Part shown: positions 33,861 through 43,362 of the stretch, piece after piece
How positions within the stretch are numbered: position 1 is the stretch's first letter
How the letters are laid out: each line of letters begins with the position of its first letter
NCBI RefSeq assembly: GCF_030407455.1
Contig: NZ_JASDDJ010000021.1
Coordinates: forward strand, 1-51,348
From: Psychrobacter sp. 5A.1
GTDB lineage: Bacteria; Pseudomonadota; Gammaproteobacteria; Pseudomonadales; Moraxellaceae
Direction of reading: 5' to 3'
DNA: 51,348 nucleotides
Translations under genes and position numbers: made by a program
Notes under the pieces: generated by a model
What the model was told of the DNA's origin: nothing
What the model saw: only the letters and a program-made list of their open reading frames with translations
Database searches by the model: none

Positions 33861-33916
33861 GTGTCTGGATGATGCTGATTGATATTTCTGAATAAACATA
33901 TCGATGACCATTGATA

Positions 33917-33952
33917 TAAAAAAACCGCATATATTTTTATGCGGTTTTTTTT
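33917..33952 (-). terminator. Terminator of the CsbD-like gene
   Basis: Stem AAAAAACCGCATA / TATGCGGTTTTTT with a 6-nt loop and long T-run. It shares the ACCGCATA core with the hairpin at 33822-33859. Confidence 0.85.
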
Positions 33953-33987
33953 GATTTACTCAAAACAAGATTGCTTACCAAAGCTCA

Positions 33988-34191
33988 TTAGTATTTATTT
34001 TCGAGACGCCAGCTGTCTACTTCGCGCTCCGCATCTTCTTTGGCGTGGCCATAACGCTCTTGTACACGGCCAACCAACTTATCACGACTACCTTCGATAT
34101 GGGTGAGATCGTCATCAGTGAGCTCTGCCCATTTCTGTTTGACTGACCCTTTCATCTGGTTCCATTCACCTTTTAGCGTATGTTCGTTCAT
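33988..34191 (-). CDS. CsbD-family stress protein
   Basis: A 67-residue hydrophilic protein starting MNEHTLKGEWNQMKGSVKQK, the typical CsbD opening, with LTDDDLTHIEGSRDKLVGR and the ERYGHAKEDAEREVDSW end. E. coli YjbJ and Bacillus CsbD belong here; they are abundant under stress, but the molecular role is unknown. The frame extends 24 codons upstream, but the ATG at 34191 has AAAGGAATAT upstream and matches the family start. It is monocistronic with a strong terminator. Confidence 0.93.
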   Translation of the reverse strand: MNEHTLKGEWNQMKGSVKQKWAELTDDDLTHIEGSRDKLVGRVQERYGHAKEDAEREVDSWRLENKY

Positions 34192-34677
34192 TGTTATATT
34201 CCTTTTTATTATTTGGTTGTTTATCGAGATTATTATTCCATCTGTTTTTATTTCACACTTCACTCAGCTGCTTTGGGTAAAACTTAAGCCAACTGGTGAT
34301 ATTTAATATAAGCGTTCAAAATCCCGTTGTCTGTATACGCAATGTTTAGAGTGTTGCTTCATTATGGGAATCTGCGCATCTGTGTTATGAGTCATCCATT
34401 TGTGTAATAAATAGCGTACTTTATCAGTGATATACGTAAAGCTACTCAGTAATTTTGGCCGTAAATTATAAAACTGACAGCATAAATATTTTTAAGTTGA
34501 TAGATAAAAAACACTAAAAATTGGCAGTCGTTATCAACAGACCCTAGAGAGTGAATGCCGTGTAACATTTAATGATAGACTTCTTGTTAAAATGACTATA
34601 GCCTTATAGTTAAGATGAAATCCTATGAATTATTTTTGATAAGCGAGTGTATATTGATAGCGAATGCACCTAACAAA
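34192..34677. other. Divergent intergenic region (csbD-like / tetR-like)
   Basis: No gene. TCAACAGACCCTAG at 34534-34547 is a solo MITE family B end. ACTATA/TATAGT (34595-34600, 34605-34610) is a small inverted repeat overlapping a possible -10 for the TetR gene. Confidence 0.5.
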
Positions 34678-35358
34678 ATGAGCGTTGAAAAAGTGCAAAC
34701 GAAACGTGAGCTGGCGAAAGCCAAGACGCGGCGTGCGTTATTAAAAAGTGCCTTGAGACTGTATAGCTTGGAGGGCGCTCAGGGCATGAGCATGAATAAA
34801 GTGGCCAAAGGTGCTGGTATCGCACAGCCAAGCTTTTATAACCATTTTGACAGCCTAGACACGCTGCAAAATGAATTGAGCACCCAGCTAAAAGACAATT
34901 ATTTATCGCCCATGCGACTGGCGTGGGTCGATATGCTCAAAGATTATGATGTATTAAGTAAAGCGCAGTTTAATGAGCGCTGTCAGCAATGTTTGGTGAT
35001 GATTTTTGATTCGGCATTTCAAAACATTGCACTGTTTCAACATTTGTTAGAGGATCGCCCACGGTTTACTGCCAATATAGAAAATCAATCTTCGTTAAAC
35101 AACGGATTGGGCAATTTAGTCACCGAGGTACAAGAAGAGTGGACAGAGATATTTATTCAGGGATTGCAGTTATCTAATCGCACTTGCGAGCGCAGTGCTG
35201 TCAATCTATGCGTCGATATGGCGGCGGCACAAGTACATGAGCTCATATTAGGCTGTCATCAGCAGCGTTATTCAAGGCAGCAAGCGATTGCCACGTTGAG
35301 TATCAGCTTTGATGCACTGTTTGCCAATTTTTTGCACGGAAGCAATACTAGTCAGTAG
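34678..35358 (+). CDS. TetR-family transcriptional regulator
   Basis: A 226-residue regulator. The N-terminal helix-turn-helix is clear: TRRALLKSALRLYSLEG, then MSMNKVAKGAGIAQPSFYNHF (about residues 38-58), the recognition-helix motif of TetR proteins. The rest is an alpha-helical ligand domain with no recognised subfamily. An upstream frame exists, but MSVEKVQTKRE at 34678 gives the usual spacing to the HTH. A molybdopterin oxidoreductase gene starts 64 bp downstream on the same strand, with a near-palindrome in the gap, so it is a likely regulator of that gene. Confidence 0.9.
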   Translation: MSVEKVQTKRELAKAKTRRALLKSALRLYSLEGAQGMSMNKVAKGAGIAQPSFYNHFDSLDTLQNELSTQLKDNYLSPMRLAWVDMLKDYDVLSKAQFNERCQQCLVMIFDSAFQNIALFQHLLEDRPRFTANIENQSSLNNGLGNLVTEVQEEWTEIFIQGLQLSNRTCERSAVNLCVDMAAAQVHELILGCHQQRYSRQQAIATLSISFDALFANFLHGSNTSQ

Positions 35359-35383
35359 TGATAATAAGCAAAAATTATTGTCA
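35359..35383. promoter_or_regulatory. Candidate operator between the tetR-like and molybdoenzyme genes
   Basis: TGATAATAA and TTATTGTCA (8 of 9 complementary) with a 7-nt spacer, right after the regulator's stop. The size is usual for a TetR site, but AT richness makes chance possible. Confidence 0.4.
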
Positions 35384-35422
35384 TGAAATCTAGAACAAAA
35401 AAACACAACAGGGAGAGTGACT

Positions 35423-37621
35423 ATGGCCACAACCACGGCTGCACCAACGTTAGGCGAAATGCAAACGCATTTTAGAACTTGTACATTGTGCGAGGCGATG
35501 TGCGGTGTCGAAATAAAACATGATGGCGAAAAAGTTTTGTCGATTAAAGGGGACAAAAACGATCCTTTTTCGCAAGGCTATATTTGTCCGAAAGCCACCG
35601 CTTTGCAAGATTTGCATGAAGATCCTGACCGTTTGCGTCAGCCGGTAGAAAGAACGGCAGACGGTTGGAAATCTATTAGTTGGCCAGAAGCGTTGGATAA
35701 AGTCGCCGCAGGTATTCAATCCATACAGCAAAAGTATGGTCAAAATGCGTTGGGTGTTTATCTAGGTAATCCTAACGTACATAACATGGGTGGTATGTTG
35801 ACCATCAAACAACTACTTACCAGTTTAAAGACGCGCAGTCGTTTTTCTGCCACTTCTATCGACCAGCTGCCACATCATATTATTAGCATGCATCTATTTG
35901 GTCACATGCTGCGTATTCCAGTTCCTGATGTCAATCACACCCAATACATGCTCATCATCGGTGGCAATCCGCTGGCCTCTAACGGCAGTATCATGACCGC
36001 ACCAAACATGCGCCAAAAGCTAAAAGACATCAAAGCCCGCGCGGGCAAGGTGGTGGTGATTGATCCAAGACGCACAGAAACTGCCGATATCGCTAGTGAG
36101 CACCATTTTATTCGCCCCGCGACAGACGTGTTGCTATTACTTGCCATGCTGAATGAAATCTATGCGCAAGGCTATGCTAAGTTAGATGGCAAGGTCGCCG
36201 ATTTAGCACCAGAGATTGACCGACTTGCTTTGTTTGCTAAAGAATACACGCCTGAATCAGTGGCAGATATTACGGGTATCACTGCACCTGAAATCAAACG
36301 TATCGTCAAAGAGTTTTGTGAAGCAGAAAGCTCGGTTTGTTATGGCCGTATGGGCATCTCAGTGCAAGAGTTTGGATTGCTGAGCCAGTACTTATCCATG
36401 GTCATTAATATCGTCACGGGTCGTTTAGATGAAGTGGGCGGATTGATGTTCCCGAATCCTGCCGTCGATGTTGTGAACAGTTCGGGTCCAGGCTATCTGG
36501 GTAAACGTCATAGCCGCGTGAGCAACTTGCCAGATTTTAATGGTGAGTATCCAGTGGTTGCGATGGCAGATGAGATGTTGGTAGAAGGGGAAGGTCAGTT
36601 AAAAGGATTCGTCATGATCGCTGGCAACCCTGTTCTAAGTACCCCAAACGGTGAAAAGTTGGATGAAGCGCTGTCAAAACTAGAGTTTATGGTGTCACTT
36701 GATTACTTTGTGACCGAGACCAGTCGCCATTCCAATATTATTTTACCGCCCGTATCACCGTTAGAGCGTGACCATTACGACGTTACATTTAACGGTTTTG
36801 CTGTCCATAATGTCGCCAAATACTCGCCTGCTTTGTTTGAGAGATCAGAAGAGACGAGACATGATTGGGAGATTTATTTAGAGCTAGCAGCACGCTTGGA
36901 TAAAGATGCGCCCGAAGCAACGCAAAAAGAACGTGCAGCGATAAAGGCATTTGGACCGAAATTTCTGTTAGAGCAGGGTTTAAAGTACGGACCTCATAAA
37001 GAAGTCACGTTAGAGGCGTTGATGGAAAATCCACACGGCATTGATTTAGGGCCATTGCATAGCATGTTGCCAGACGCTATCAAGCATGCAGACAAGCAGA
37101 TTCATCTTCATGTAGATTTTTATCAAGCAGATTTGGCACGGGTGAGAGAGATGGTACAGCAGTATAATGATGATGAGATTTTACTCATTGGCCGTCGTCA
37201 TGTGCGTAGTAACAACTCATGGTTGCACAATAGCCATCGATTGGTAAAAGGCAAATCTCGTTGTACATTAATGCTGCATCCGCAAACGGCAGAGCAGCAT
37301 GGGATTACCGACGGTCAAGATGTCAGAGTAACTTCTCGCGTAGGGAGCGTGATTATCGTGGCAGAAGTGACCGACGAGCTGATGCCAGGCGTGGTCAGTA
37401 TCCCGCATGGCTTTGGTCACGGACGCAAAGGGGTGAAGCAGAAAATTGCGCAAGCGCATGCAGGTGTCAGCGTTAATGATTTGACTGATGAGACGTTGAT
37501 TGATCAGTTGAGTGGTAATGCCGCCGTTAATGGTGTGCCTGTGCAATTAGAAGCATTGGATATGGGTGTAGATAGTTTATTTACTGCTACGGAAACTGTA
37601 GCAGAAGGCGCACTAGCATAA
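35423..37621 (+). CDS. Molybdopterin-dependent oxidoreductase (DMSO reductase superfamily)
   Basis: A 732-residue enzyme. The N-terminus has a 4Fe-4S motif CTLCEAMC...C (Cys20, 23, 27, 55), and the molybdopterin-binding segments are clear: IIGGNPLASNGSIMTAP, VVVIDPRRTETADIA, MIAGNPVLSTPNGEKL and C-terminal HPQTAEQHGITDGQDVRV. At the position where formate dehydrogenases carry Cys or selenocysteine (near residue 146) the sequence reads SATSIDQLPHH, with no Cys, so a formate dehydrogenase or nitrate reductase assignment is not supported. No signal peptide, so probably cytoplasmic. Substrate unknown. GGGAG precedes the ATG; an in-frame GTG two codons earlier is less likely. Confidence 0.88.
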   Translation: MATTTAAPTLGEMQTHFRTCTLCEAMCGVEIKHDGEKVLSIKGDKNDPFSQGYICPKATALQDLHEDPDRLRQPVERTADGWKSISWPEALDKVAAGIQSIQQKYGQNALGVYLGNPNVHNMGGMLTIKQLLTSLKTRSRFSATSIDQLPHHIISMHLFGHMLRIPVPDVNHTQYMLIIGGNPLASNGSIMTAPNMRQKLKDIKARAGKVVVIDPRRTETADIASEHHFIRPATDVLLLLAMLNEIYAQGYAKLDGKVADLAPEIDRLALFAKEYTPESVADITGITAPEIKRIVKEFCEAESSVCYGRMGISVQEFGLLSQYLSMVINIVTGRLDEVGGLMFPNPAVDVVNSSGPGYLGKRHSRVSNLPDFNGEYPVVAMADEMLVEGEGQLKGFVMIAGNPVLSTPNGEKLDEALSKLEFMVSLDYFVTETSRHSNIILPPVSPLERDHYDVTFNGFAVHNVAKYSPALFERSEETRHDWEIYLELAARLDKDAPEATQKERAAIKAFGPKFLLEQGLKYGPHKEVTLEALMENPHGIDLGPLHSMLPDAIKHADKQIHLHVDFYQADLARVREMVQQYNDDEILLIGRRHVRSNNSWLHNSHRLVKGKSRCTLMLHPQTAEQHGITDGQDVRVTSRVGSVIIVAEVTDELMPGVVSIPHGFGHGRKGVKQKIAQAHAGVSVNDLTDETLIDQLSGNAAVNGVPVQLEALDMGVDSLFTATETVAEGALA

Positions 37622-37646
37622 AGTTAATTATAGATTTGTAGAAATA

Positions 37647-37684
37647 CAAAAAAGGCGTTCACGTAAAGTGAGCGCCTTTTTTGT
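37647..37684. terminator. Bidirectional terminator between the molybdoenzyme gene and dadA
   Basis: Stem AAAAAAGGCG..CAC / GTG..CGCCTTTTTT with loop GTAAA and a small internal bulge, between convergent genes. Confidence 0.88.
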
Positions 37685-37712
37685 TTGTAATCTGCATATA
37701 TCACTGATCTGA

Positions 37713-39038
37713 TTAAACGCTCATGCCGATAAAATCAAAATCGACGTTGGGCGTTTCACCTTGTATTAACAAACTAAGGGCCTTTGCAGAGCCGCAAGAG
37801 TGTGTCCATCCCAATGTGCCATGCCCAGTGTTAAGCCATAAATTATCAAAAGTGGCTGAAGCGTTATGACTACCATGTTTGACTTGACCACAGTGTGCGC
37901 GACCCATCAAAGGTACGTTCGATGGGGTCATCGGGCGCAGTCCTGTCCAATATTGTACCGAGTTTGCGATGATGCCTTTTGGAAATAATTGCTGCACGCG
38001 CCGAGTAATGGCTTCACAGCGCGTGGCATTTAAGTCTAAGTTATAGCCATTAAATTCAGCGGTACCAGCGACTCGCAATTTGTCACCCAATCGTGAAGTA
38101 ACCAGTTTAAACTCATCATCAATCAAACTAACAAAAGGCGCTAAATGCGGCGCACGTGGATTCACCGTATAAGTAGCCGAATAACCCTTTGCTGGAAATA
38201 TTGGCGCGTGTATCCCCAAAGGTTTTAGCAGAGGTACGCTATAGCTGCCAAGCGCGACCACATAAGTATCAGCCGTGAAAGTCTGCGCATTTTCGCCTGT
38301 TGGACGGATAGTAATACTGTGCACATGCGGACGAGAAGAGTCAGCATCAGCATTGAGTGCCAAAATCTCGGTATCATATAAAAACTGTACGCCAGCATTG
38401 ATGCAGCGCTGCGCCAAGCGCTGGGTAAATAGATGCGCATTGCCAGACTCATCACGACTAGTATAGGTCGCCCCAGTCAGCTTATGCGCAATTGGGTAAA
38501 GCGCTGGTTCTAAGTTGACAGCATTGTTAATATCAATCACGTAACGCTCACAACCAAGCGCTTGCATGCGTTCAGTTGGTTCTATTGCCGCATCAAACTC
38601 AGCCTGATTGGTATAAAAATGCATAATACCGCGTGTCTGTTGCTCGTAGTCAATACTGATATCTGCTCGCAGCTGTTGTAAAGTATCTCTTGAATATAGA
38701 CCTAAGCGCACCATTTGCACGAGATTGGCATCGGCTCTATCGGCGCGGCACTCTTGCAAAAACTGCATGGCCCATTTGAGCTGCGCTTTATCAGCGCGCA
38801 AACGATACAGTAGTGGTGCATCTTCCTTAAACAGCCACTTGAGCGCTTTCATCGGAGTCGCAGGATTGGCCCAAGGCGTGGCATGTGAGACCGATATTTG
38901 ACCGCCATTGGCAAATGACGTTTGCATGCCTGCTGCTGATTCGCGCTCAATCACAGTCACATCATAGCCTGCCTGACGTAGATACCATGCGGTGGTCACG
39001 CCCACCACGCCTGCTCCGAGTACCGCAATATGTGTCAT
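37713..39038 (-). CDS. dadA: D-amino acid dehydrogenase (DadA type)
   Basis: A 441-residue FAD-dependent dehydrogenase that oxidises D-amino acids (chiefly D-alanine) to 2-oxo acids, feeding electrons to the quinone pool at the inner membrane. The Rossmann start HIAVLGAGVVGVTTAWYL, TSFANGGQISVSHATPW and the C-terminal TGLRPMTPSNVPLMGRA and GHGTLGWTHSCGSAK are DadA marks. Two in-frame Met codons lie upstream (39065, 39056). I chose 39038 because it aligns with the E. coli start and has AGAGAA upstream. No dadX racemase or Lrp gene is adjacent. The ygfZ gene lies 87 bp upstream on the same strand. Confidence 0.92.
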   Translation of the reverse strand: MTHIAVLGAGVVGVTTAWYLRQAGYDVTVIERESAAGMQTSFANGGQISVSHATPWANPATPMKALKWLFKEDAPLLYRLRADKAQLKWAMQFLQECRADRADANLVQMVRLGLYSRDTLQQLRADISIDYEQQTRGIMHFYTNQAEFDAAIEPTERMQALGCERYVIDINNAVNLEPALYPIAHKLTGATYTSRDESGNAHLFTQRLAQRCINAGVQFLYDTEILALNADADSSRPHVHSITIRPTGENAQTFTADTYVVALGSYSVPLLKPLGIHAPIFPAKGYSATYTVNPRAPHLAPFVSLIDDEFKLVTSRLGDKLRVAGTAEFNGYNLDLNATRCEAITRRVQQLFPKGIIANSVQYWTGLRPMTPSNVPLMGRAHCGQVKHGSHNASATFDNLWLNTGHGTLGWTHSCGSAKALSLLIQGETPNVDFDFIGMSV

Positions 39039-39125
39039 AGGATTCTCTATGCTCATGTTAGTCATGACGGGCGCGCTGTATTAAACTACCGTCACCTTTG
39101 CTGCGTCGCTTGCCTGATCCGATTT

Positions 39126-39878
39126 CTATTTTGGACGCGCAACATCTACTTGTAGTGCAGCTGGCAAGTCCAATATGCTCAAATCACTCTCTGCCAACTG
39201 TTCAGGGCGTGCCACGACCAAAGCGGTAAAGCCATCATCATTTTTCATTGCATTGACCACTTGGATTTTACCGATTTTATCACCTGCAGATGGTAGCTCA
39301 CCAACGCCTTTTACATAGTGCAAAAATGCTTTGGGTGCTGATTTGAAATAAATACGAGCGATGACTTCTTGACCCAGATAGCAGCCTTTGTCGTAATCCA
39401 TACCGCCGCGCTGATGCAGACGCAGCTCTTGCGGTTGGAATTCACCTTGAGTGGTAGCTACGATCCAATAGTTACCAGTGGCAATACTGCATTGCATCCA
39501 AGCTTGTGTATCCTCAGTCGTATTATGGTCATCTTTATGGCTAAAAGTTGGTACATTATCAAGGACACAAGGATAAATTGGCGTCGGCGCGCTGGTTTCA
39601 AATTTAGAAAATGCACCATATTTTTTAAGGTGGGCTTGTAGAGCATCCGCACAGTCGCTACTGATGACCACATCATACTGCTTTTCTGCTTGCTTCTTAA
39701 TCCAAATACCAAATTCAATACGACCTTTTAGGTTACCGATGGCGGCTGCCTGATAGCTAAGCCCAAGTTTGGTGACGTCACAAGTCAACTGTCCTTGCAA
39801 GAATTTTTCGGCGTCCTCGCCTTGGATAGTTAATTGCGAAAACTGCGGTACGACTGATAGATTTGAAGACTGAGTCAT
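39126..39878 (-). CDS. ygfZ: Folate-binding YgfZ/IBA57-family protein
   Basis: A 250-residue protein of the GcvT-like fold that helps assemble or repair certain Fe-S enzymes such as MiaB in a folate-dependent way. The hallmark KGCYLGQEVIAR (K-G-C-Y-x-G-Q-E) is present at about residue 165. FLQGQLTCDVTKL near the start and GIWIKK-type strands also fit. It is shorter than E. coli YgfZ (326). Start at 39878 is preferred over 39887 because AAGGA lies about 8 nt before it. MITE family A copy 5 is inserted 33 bp upstream. Confidence 0.93.
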   Translation of the reverse strand: MTQSSNLSVVPQFSQLTIQGEDAEKFLQGQLTCDVTKLGLSYQAAAIGNLKGRIEFGIWIKKQAEKQYDVVISSDCADALQAHLKKYGAFSKFETSAPTPIYPCVLDNVPTFSHKDDHNTTEDTQAWMQCSIATGNYWIVATTQGEFQPQELRLHQRGGMDYDKGCYLGQEVIARIYFKSAPKAFLHYVKGVGELPSAGDKIGKIQVVNAMKNDDGFTALVVARPEQLAESDLSILDLPAALQVDVARPK

Positions 39879-39910
39879 TGTTATCATCCTTCTGATGAGA
39901 GCTTACTTAT

Positions 39911-40084
39911 TAGGGCATGTCCCTAATTCAAATGTTTATGACTAAATGGGCTAAAAATGGATATATCTTTAGCAAACGGCGTCAAATAGCTGGCCAATAG
40001 CTCGATATTACCTACGCTATTTTCCTTGTTTACCTGCGATTTATCTCATTTTTATCGCCATTTTTAAAATAGGGACACGCCCTA
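39911..40084 (+). mobile_element. MITE family A, copy 5 (174 bp)
   Basis: Flanked by TA, with left end AGGGCATGTCCCTA and right end TAGGGACACGCCCT; the termini carry substitutions, so it is the most diverged copy. It is just upstream of ygfZ. Confidence 0.85.
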
Positions 40085-40346
40085 ATATAGAGGGTAAATC
40101 GAAGTGATAAAAAATTATATGGGCGCTTTTATCATTGACAGTGTTTGTGCATATAAATTTAAATGAGGCTAAGAAGAGTACCACAAAAAACCCTGTCATA
40201 AAAAACGTCATCAGTAAGCGATGAGTTAAGTGTTAAATTGGGCATAGCGTTTGATTTTCAAGCGTACAAATTGGTGAAAGATGACGAGTTACGATACAAT
40301 ATCAGCTCTACAATTAACCTAATGTACGATGGCTGTCGAGGAAATA
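40085..40346. other. Intergenic region upstream of the PhnA/YjdM gene
   Basis: No gene is recognised. It presumably holds the promoter; GATACAATAT near 40293 is a possible -10 region. Confidence 0.4.
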
Positions 40347-40700
40347 ATGAGCTTACCAAATTGCCCGAAATGTGATGCTGAATATACGTATGAAGATGGT
40401 GCGTTACTGGTATGTCCAATGTGTGCTCATGAGTGGACGGCGGCTGAGACTGATGCTGCGCAAGCTGAAGAGCAAGATGCAGTGATTCGTGATGCTGTCG
40501 GCAACGAGCTACAAGACGGTGATGCGGTGACTGTGATCAAAGACCTAAAAGTCAAAGGCTCTTCAATCGTGATTAAAGTCGGGACGAAAGCGAAAAGCAT
40601 TCGCCTGTTGCCAGATGCTACTGACGGTCATGATATCGACTGCAAACTTGATGGCTACGGGCCAATGAAGCTTAAGTCATCTGTCGTGAAAAAAGCCTAG
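40347..40700 (+). CDS. PhnA/YjdM-type zinc-ribbon protein
   Basis: A 117-residue protein. The N-terminal zinc ribbon is visible as [15 protein letters not shown] and [11 protein letters not shown] (two CxxC pairs). It is followed by the PhnA SH3-like domain with [20 protein letters not shown] and [15 protein letters not shown], ending in [20 protein letters not shown]. coli YjdM (formerly PhnA) is the closest named family. Despite the old name, no phosphonate genes are near, and the function is unknown. An upstream in-frame ATG at 40329 exists, but GAGGAAATA lies directly before 40347. Confidence 0.93.
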   Translation: MSLPNCPKCDAEYTYEDGALLVCPMCAHEWTAAETDAAQAEEQDAVIRDAVGNELQDGDAVTVIKDLKVKGSSIVIKVGTKAKSIRLLPDATDGHDIDCKLDGYGPMKLKSSVVKKA

Positions 40701-40807
40701 CGCTCCAAACGTGCTTGAAAAATTGGATAATAAACAAATATAAAATAGACGTTTAGTCAAAAAATACAGAAGTTATAAAACATAGAACCTATGAGTAGAG
40801 AATAACT

Positions 40808-42109
40808 ATGAGTACTAAAAACGAACAGCTCTTTGCACAAGCTAGCAAACATATCCCAGGTGGCGTTAACTCGCCAGTCCGCGCCTTTGCTGGAGTCGGT
40901 GGTACGCCTATCTTTATGCACCGTGCCAATGGTAGCAAAATTTATGACACCGAAGACAATGCTTATATCGATTATGTTGGCTCTTGGGGCCCAATGATTT
41001 TGGGTCATGCGCATCCAAAAGTCATCGATGCGGTTAAAAAAGCCGCTGATGATGGTCTAAGCTTTGGTACACCAACGCCGTTTGAAACCACGGTCGCTGA
41101 CAAGATTTGTGATATCGTGCCTAGCGTTGAAATGATTCGTATGACCAGCTCTGGTACAGAAGCGACCATGAGTGCCATTCGCTTGGCACGTGGTTATACC
41201 CAGCGTGACAAAATCGTGAAGTTTGAGGGCTGCTACCATGGGCATTCAGATAGCCTGTTAGTAAAAGCAGGTTCTGGCATGCTTGATATTGGTGAGCCAA
41301 CCTCTAAAGGCGTGCCTGCTGATTTTGCTAAGCATACGATTACGATTCCTTATAATGATCCGCAAGCGATTAAAGATTGTTTTGAGAAATGGGGCGAAGA
41401 AATCGCCTGCGTAATCTTGGAGCCTATCGCTGGTAACATGAACATGATCATTCCGACACAAGAATTCCATGACACGTTGCGTGCAGAGTGTACAGCCAAT
41501 GGCGCGGTATTAATCTTTGATGAAGTCATGACGGGCTTTCGCGTCGGACTTGGCGGTGCGCAAGCACATTTCGGTATTGACCCTGATCTGACTTGCTTTG
41601 GCAAAATCATCGGTGCAGGTTTACCTGTTGGTGCTTTCGGCGGTAAAAAAGAAGTCATGTCTTGCATCGCGCCACTTGGCGGTGTCTATCAAGCTGGCAC
41701 GTTATCAGGCAACCCGCTAGCAATGCGTGCTGGTATTGCGATGTTTGAAGACTTAACGGTAGAGGGCTTCTATGATGAGTTGGCAATGAAAGTCGATCGT
41801 CTGATTGATGGTTTCCAAGCAGCGGCTGACAAGCATGGCATTAACCTTCGTACCAATAAGCTTGGCGGCATGTTTGGCATGTTCTTCGTCAGAGACAATG
41901 AGACTGCTGTGCCTCAGAACTTTGATGACGTGACAGAGTGCGATATGGACGTATTTAATACTTTCTTCCACGGTATGCTAGATCGCGGTATTTACTTGGC
42001 ACCGTCAGCTTATGAAGCAGGCTTTATGTCTATCAAGCATAGCGATGAAGATATTGATGTGTCAATCAAAGCGGCTGATGAGATATTTGCAGAAATGGCA
42101 AAGGCATAG
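40808..42109 (+). CDS. hemL: Glutamate-1-semialdehyde 2,1-aminomutase
   Basis: A 433-residue PLP enzyme making 5-aminolevulinate for haem from glutamate-1-semialdehyde. Marks: [13 protein letters not shown] at the N-terminus, [17 protein letters not shown] (phosphate-binding), [13 protein letters not shown], and the Schiff-base lysine Lys266 in [17 protein letters not shown]. Length matches the family. It is cytosolic, with a strong terminator after the stop, so it appears to be monocistronic. Confidence 0.98.
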   Translation: MSTKNEQLFAQASKHIPGGVNSPVRAFAGVGGTPIFMHRANGSKIYDTEDNAYIDYVGSWGPMILGHAHPKVIDAVKKAADDGLSFGTPTPFETTVADKICDIVPSVEMIRMTSSGTEATMSAIRLARGYTQRDKIVKFEGCYHGHSDSLLVKAGSGMLDIGEPTSKGVPADFAKHTITIPYNDPQAIKDCFEKWGEEIACVILEPIAGNMNMIIPTQEFHDTLRAECTANGAVLIFDEVMTGFRVGLGGAQAHFGIDPDLTCFGKIIGAGLPVGAFGGKKEVMSCIAPLGGVYQAGTLSGNPLAMRAGIAMFEDLTVEGFYDELAMKVDRLIDGFQAAADKHGINLRTNKLGGMFGMFFVRDNETAVPQNFDDVTECDMDVFNTFFHGMLDRGIYLAPSAYEAGFMSIKHSDEDIDVSIKAADEIFAEMAKA

Positions 42110-42138
42110 TTTAGTAAGTTATAGCCTGTCATGTGTCA

Positions 42139-42170
42139 CAAAAAAACCAGCATGCTCGCTGGTTTTTTTG
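42139..42170 (+). terminator. Terminator after hemL
   Basis: Stem AAAAAAACCAGC / GCTGGTTTTTTT with loop ATGCTC. Confidence 0.92.
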
Positions 42171-42181
42171 TGATCAAATTT

Positions 42182-42450
42182 TAGGGTCTGTTGAACATTC
42201 AAATGTGGTGCTGGCAGTCACTATTTTTTAGACAATATGCAGTGAAATTTTTGACGCCTAGTTATTCTAGGTTAGACAATTTCGCCATATATTGGCAAAA
42301 AAGAGTACTGCCCTGAAAGGCTGATGCTAAAATCCCCCCAAACGTTGTTACAAACCTAGCTAAGGTCTCGACATTATCGTCGGCTTACGCCTAGTTTGGT
42401 GCAATTTTAGCAATCAGCAGCTCTAATATTTGAATGTTCAACAGACCCTA
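42182..42450 (-). mobile_element. MITE family B, copy 2 (269 bp)
   Basis: TA-bounded with inverted termini TAGGGTCTGTTGAACATTC. Its body is the reverse complement of copy 1 (3347-3615) with scattered changes. It is inserted directly behind the hemL terminator. Confidence 0.88.
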
Positions 42451-42478
42451 GTCGTTTTAAGCCCCACAATCTCAATAA

Positions 42479-42491
42479 TGACACGCCCTAG
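42479..42491 (-). repeat. Solo family A MITE end
   Basis: TGACACGCCCTAG is the right end of family A without a partner, 29 bp past MITE B copy 2. It is a probable relic. Confidence 0.55.
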
Positions 42492-42569
42492 TTAATATAT
42501 TTATTTATAGGCATTCCGTTCATTTAAAGTCATAAATGCCAGACTTGGCGAACAGTACAAACACCTTGT

Positions 42570-42971
42570 TTATGCTTTATCAAACTTACGATCCTTCAAG
42601 CTCAGATTACCTCGTAGGACATCGCTATACATACGAAAATCGCTGACGAAGCTTTTTAATGGAAATTTAAAAGAAGCTGGCTTGTTTTTTTCAAAGAAAA
42701 AATGACCGACCCACGCGCAGGCATATCCTGCGGCGATGCCTTTTACCAAAGGTTTTGCTGAGCCAGTTGTAACAGATTTTGCCAATCCTAATAAGCCAAA
42801 GCTGCTGCCTGCGAAATGTAGGCGGCGACAGGCCATGTTTTGATGCTCGTCTAAGTAAAAGTCATAAAATGATTGTGTAGGTGATGTCTCAATTTTTACC
42901 ATGTCTTTTTTAATGCTGCGGGCCTGAGTATCAGCGGTTTTGGTAGCGTCTTTTGTGGTGGCTTGGTTCAT
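42570..42971 (-). CDS. DUF962 (Mpo1/YGL010w-like) family protein
   Basis: A 133-residue protein. The DUF962 pattern is present: FYDFYLDEHQNMACRRLHFAGSS (about residues 34-56, with the paired His positions), followed by a hydrophobic glycine/alanine stretch with VKGIAAGYACAWVGHFFFEKNKPASF, and the closing FPLKSFVSDFRMYSDVLRG. In yeast Mpo1 this family is an Fe(II) dioxygenase for 2-hydroxy fatty acids; the bacterial role is unproven. The frame extends upstream, but the ATG at 42971 has AAGGAAG and matches the family start. It is likely membrane-associated. Confidence 0.88.
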   Translation of the reverse strand: MNQATTKDATKTADTQARSIKKDMVKIETSPTQSFYDFYLDEHQNMACRRLHFAGSSFGLLGLAKSVTTGSAKPLVKGIAAGYACAWVGHFFFEKNKPASFKFPLKSFVSDFRMYSDVLRGNLSLKDRKFDKA

Positions 42972-43362
42972 GTGGCTAGCTTCCTTGCTGGTGTGTTTAT
43001 TGACTATCAATCGCAGACGATTTTTAGGCGAATTTTTAATGATTTTTAATCTGATTTGTACGGGTAGATAGCTCGTAAAGCACGGTTTTTTATCATGATA
43101 TTGACCGCTTTCAATGTAGCAAACCGCTATGAGTAACACAAGCACCCGATACTGAGCAGATAGCTGTCATTTCATGTATGGGTTTTTTACACGCTCGCTA
43201 TGATTTTGCGTTGCTTGCGAGTGTTTGGTATAAATGCTTTAATGGCAAAATTGCTCTGATTTGTGTAGAGGTTGATTTTTTCTACACATGTGATTTTATA
43301 CCTATGTAGCACATGATTTTGGTAAACTACCCACTCTCTCTAACACGGTGACGACTTGTCCT
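42972..43362. other. Divergent intergenic region with an inverted repeat
   Basis: Promoter region for the DUF962 gene (minus) and the ppx-like gene (plus). TGTGTAGA / TCTACACA (43262-43269, 43281-43288), 11 bp apart, is a perfect 8-bp inverted repeat about 75 bp before the ppx-like start, suitable as an operator. Confidence 0.5.
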
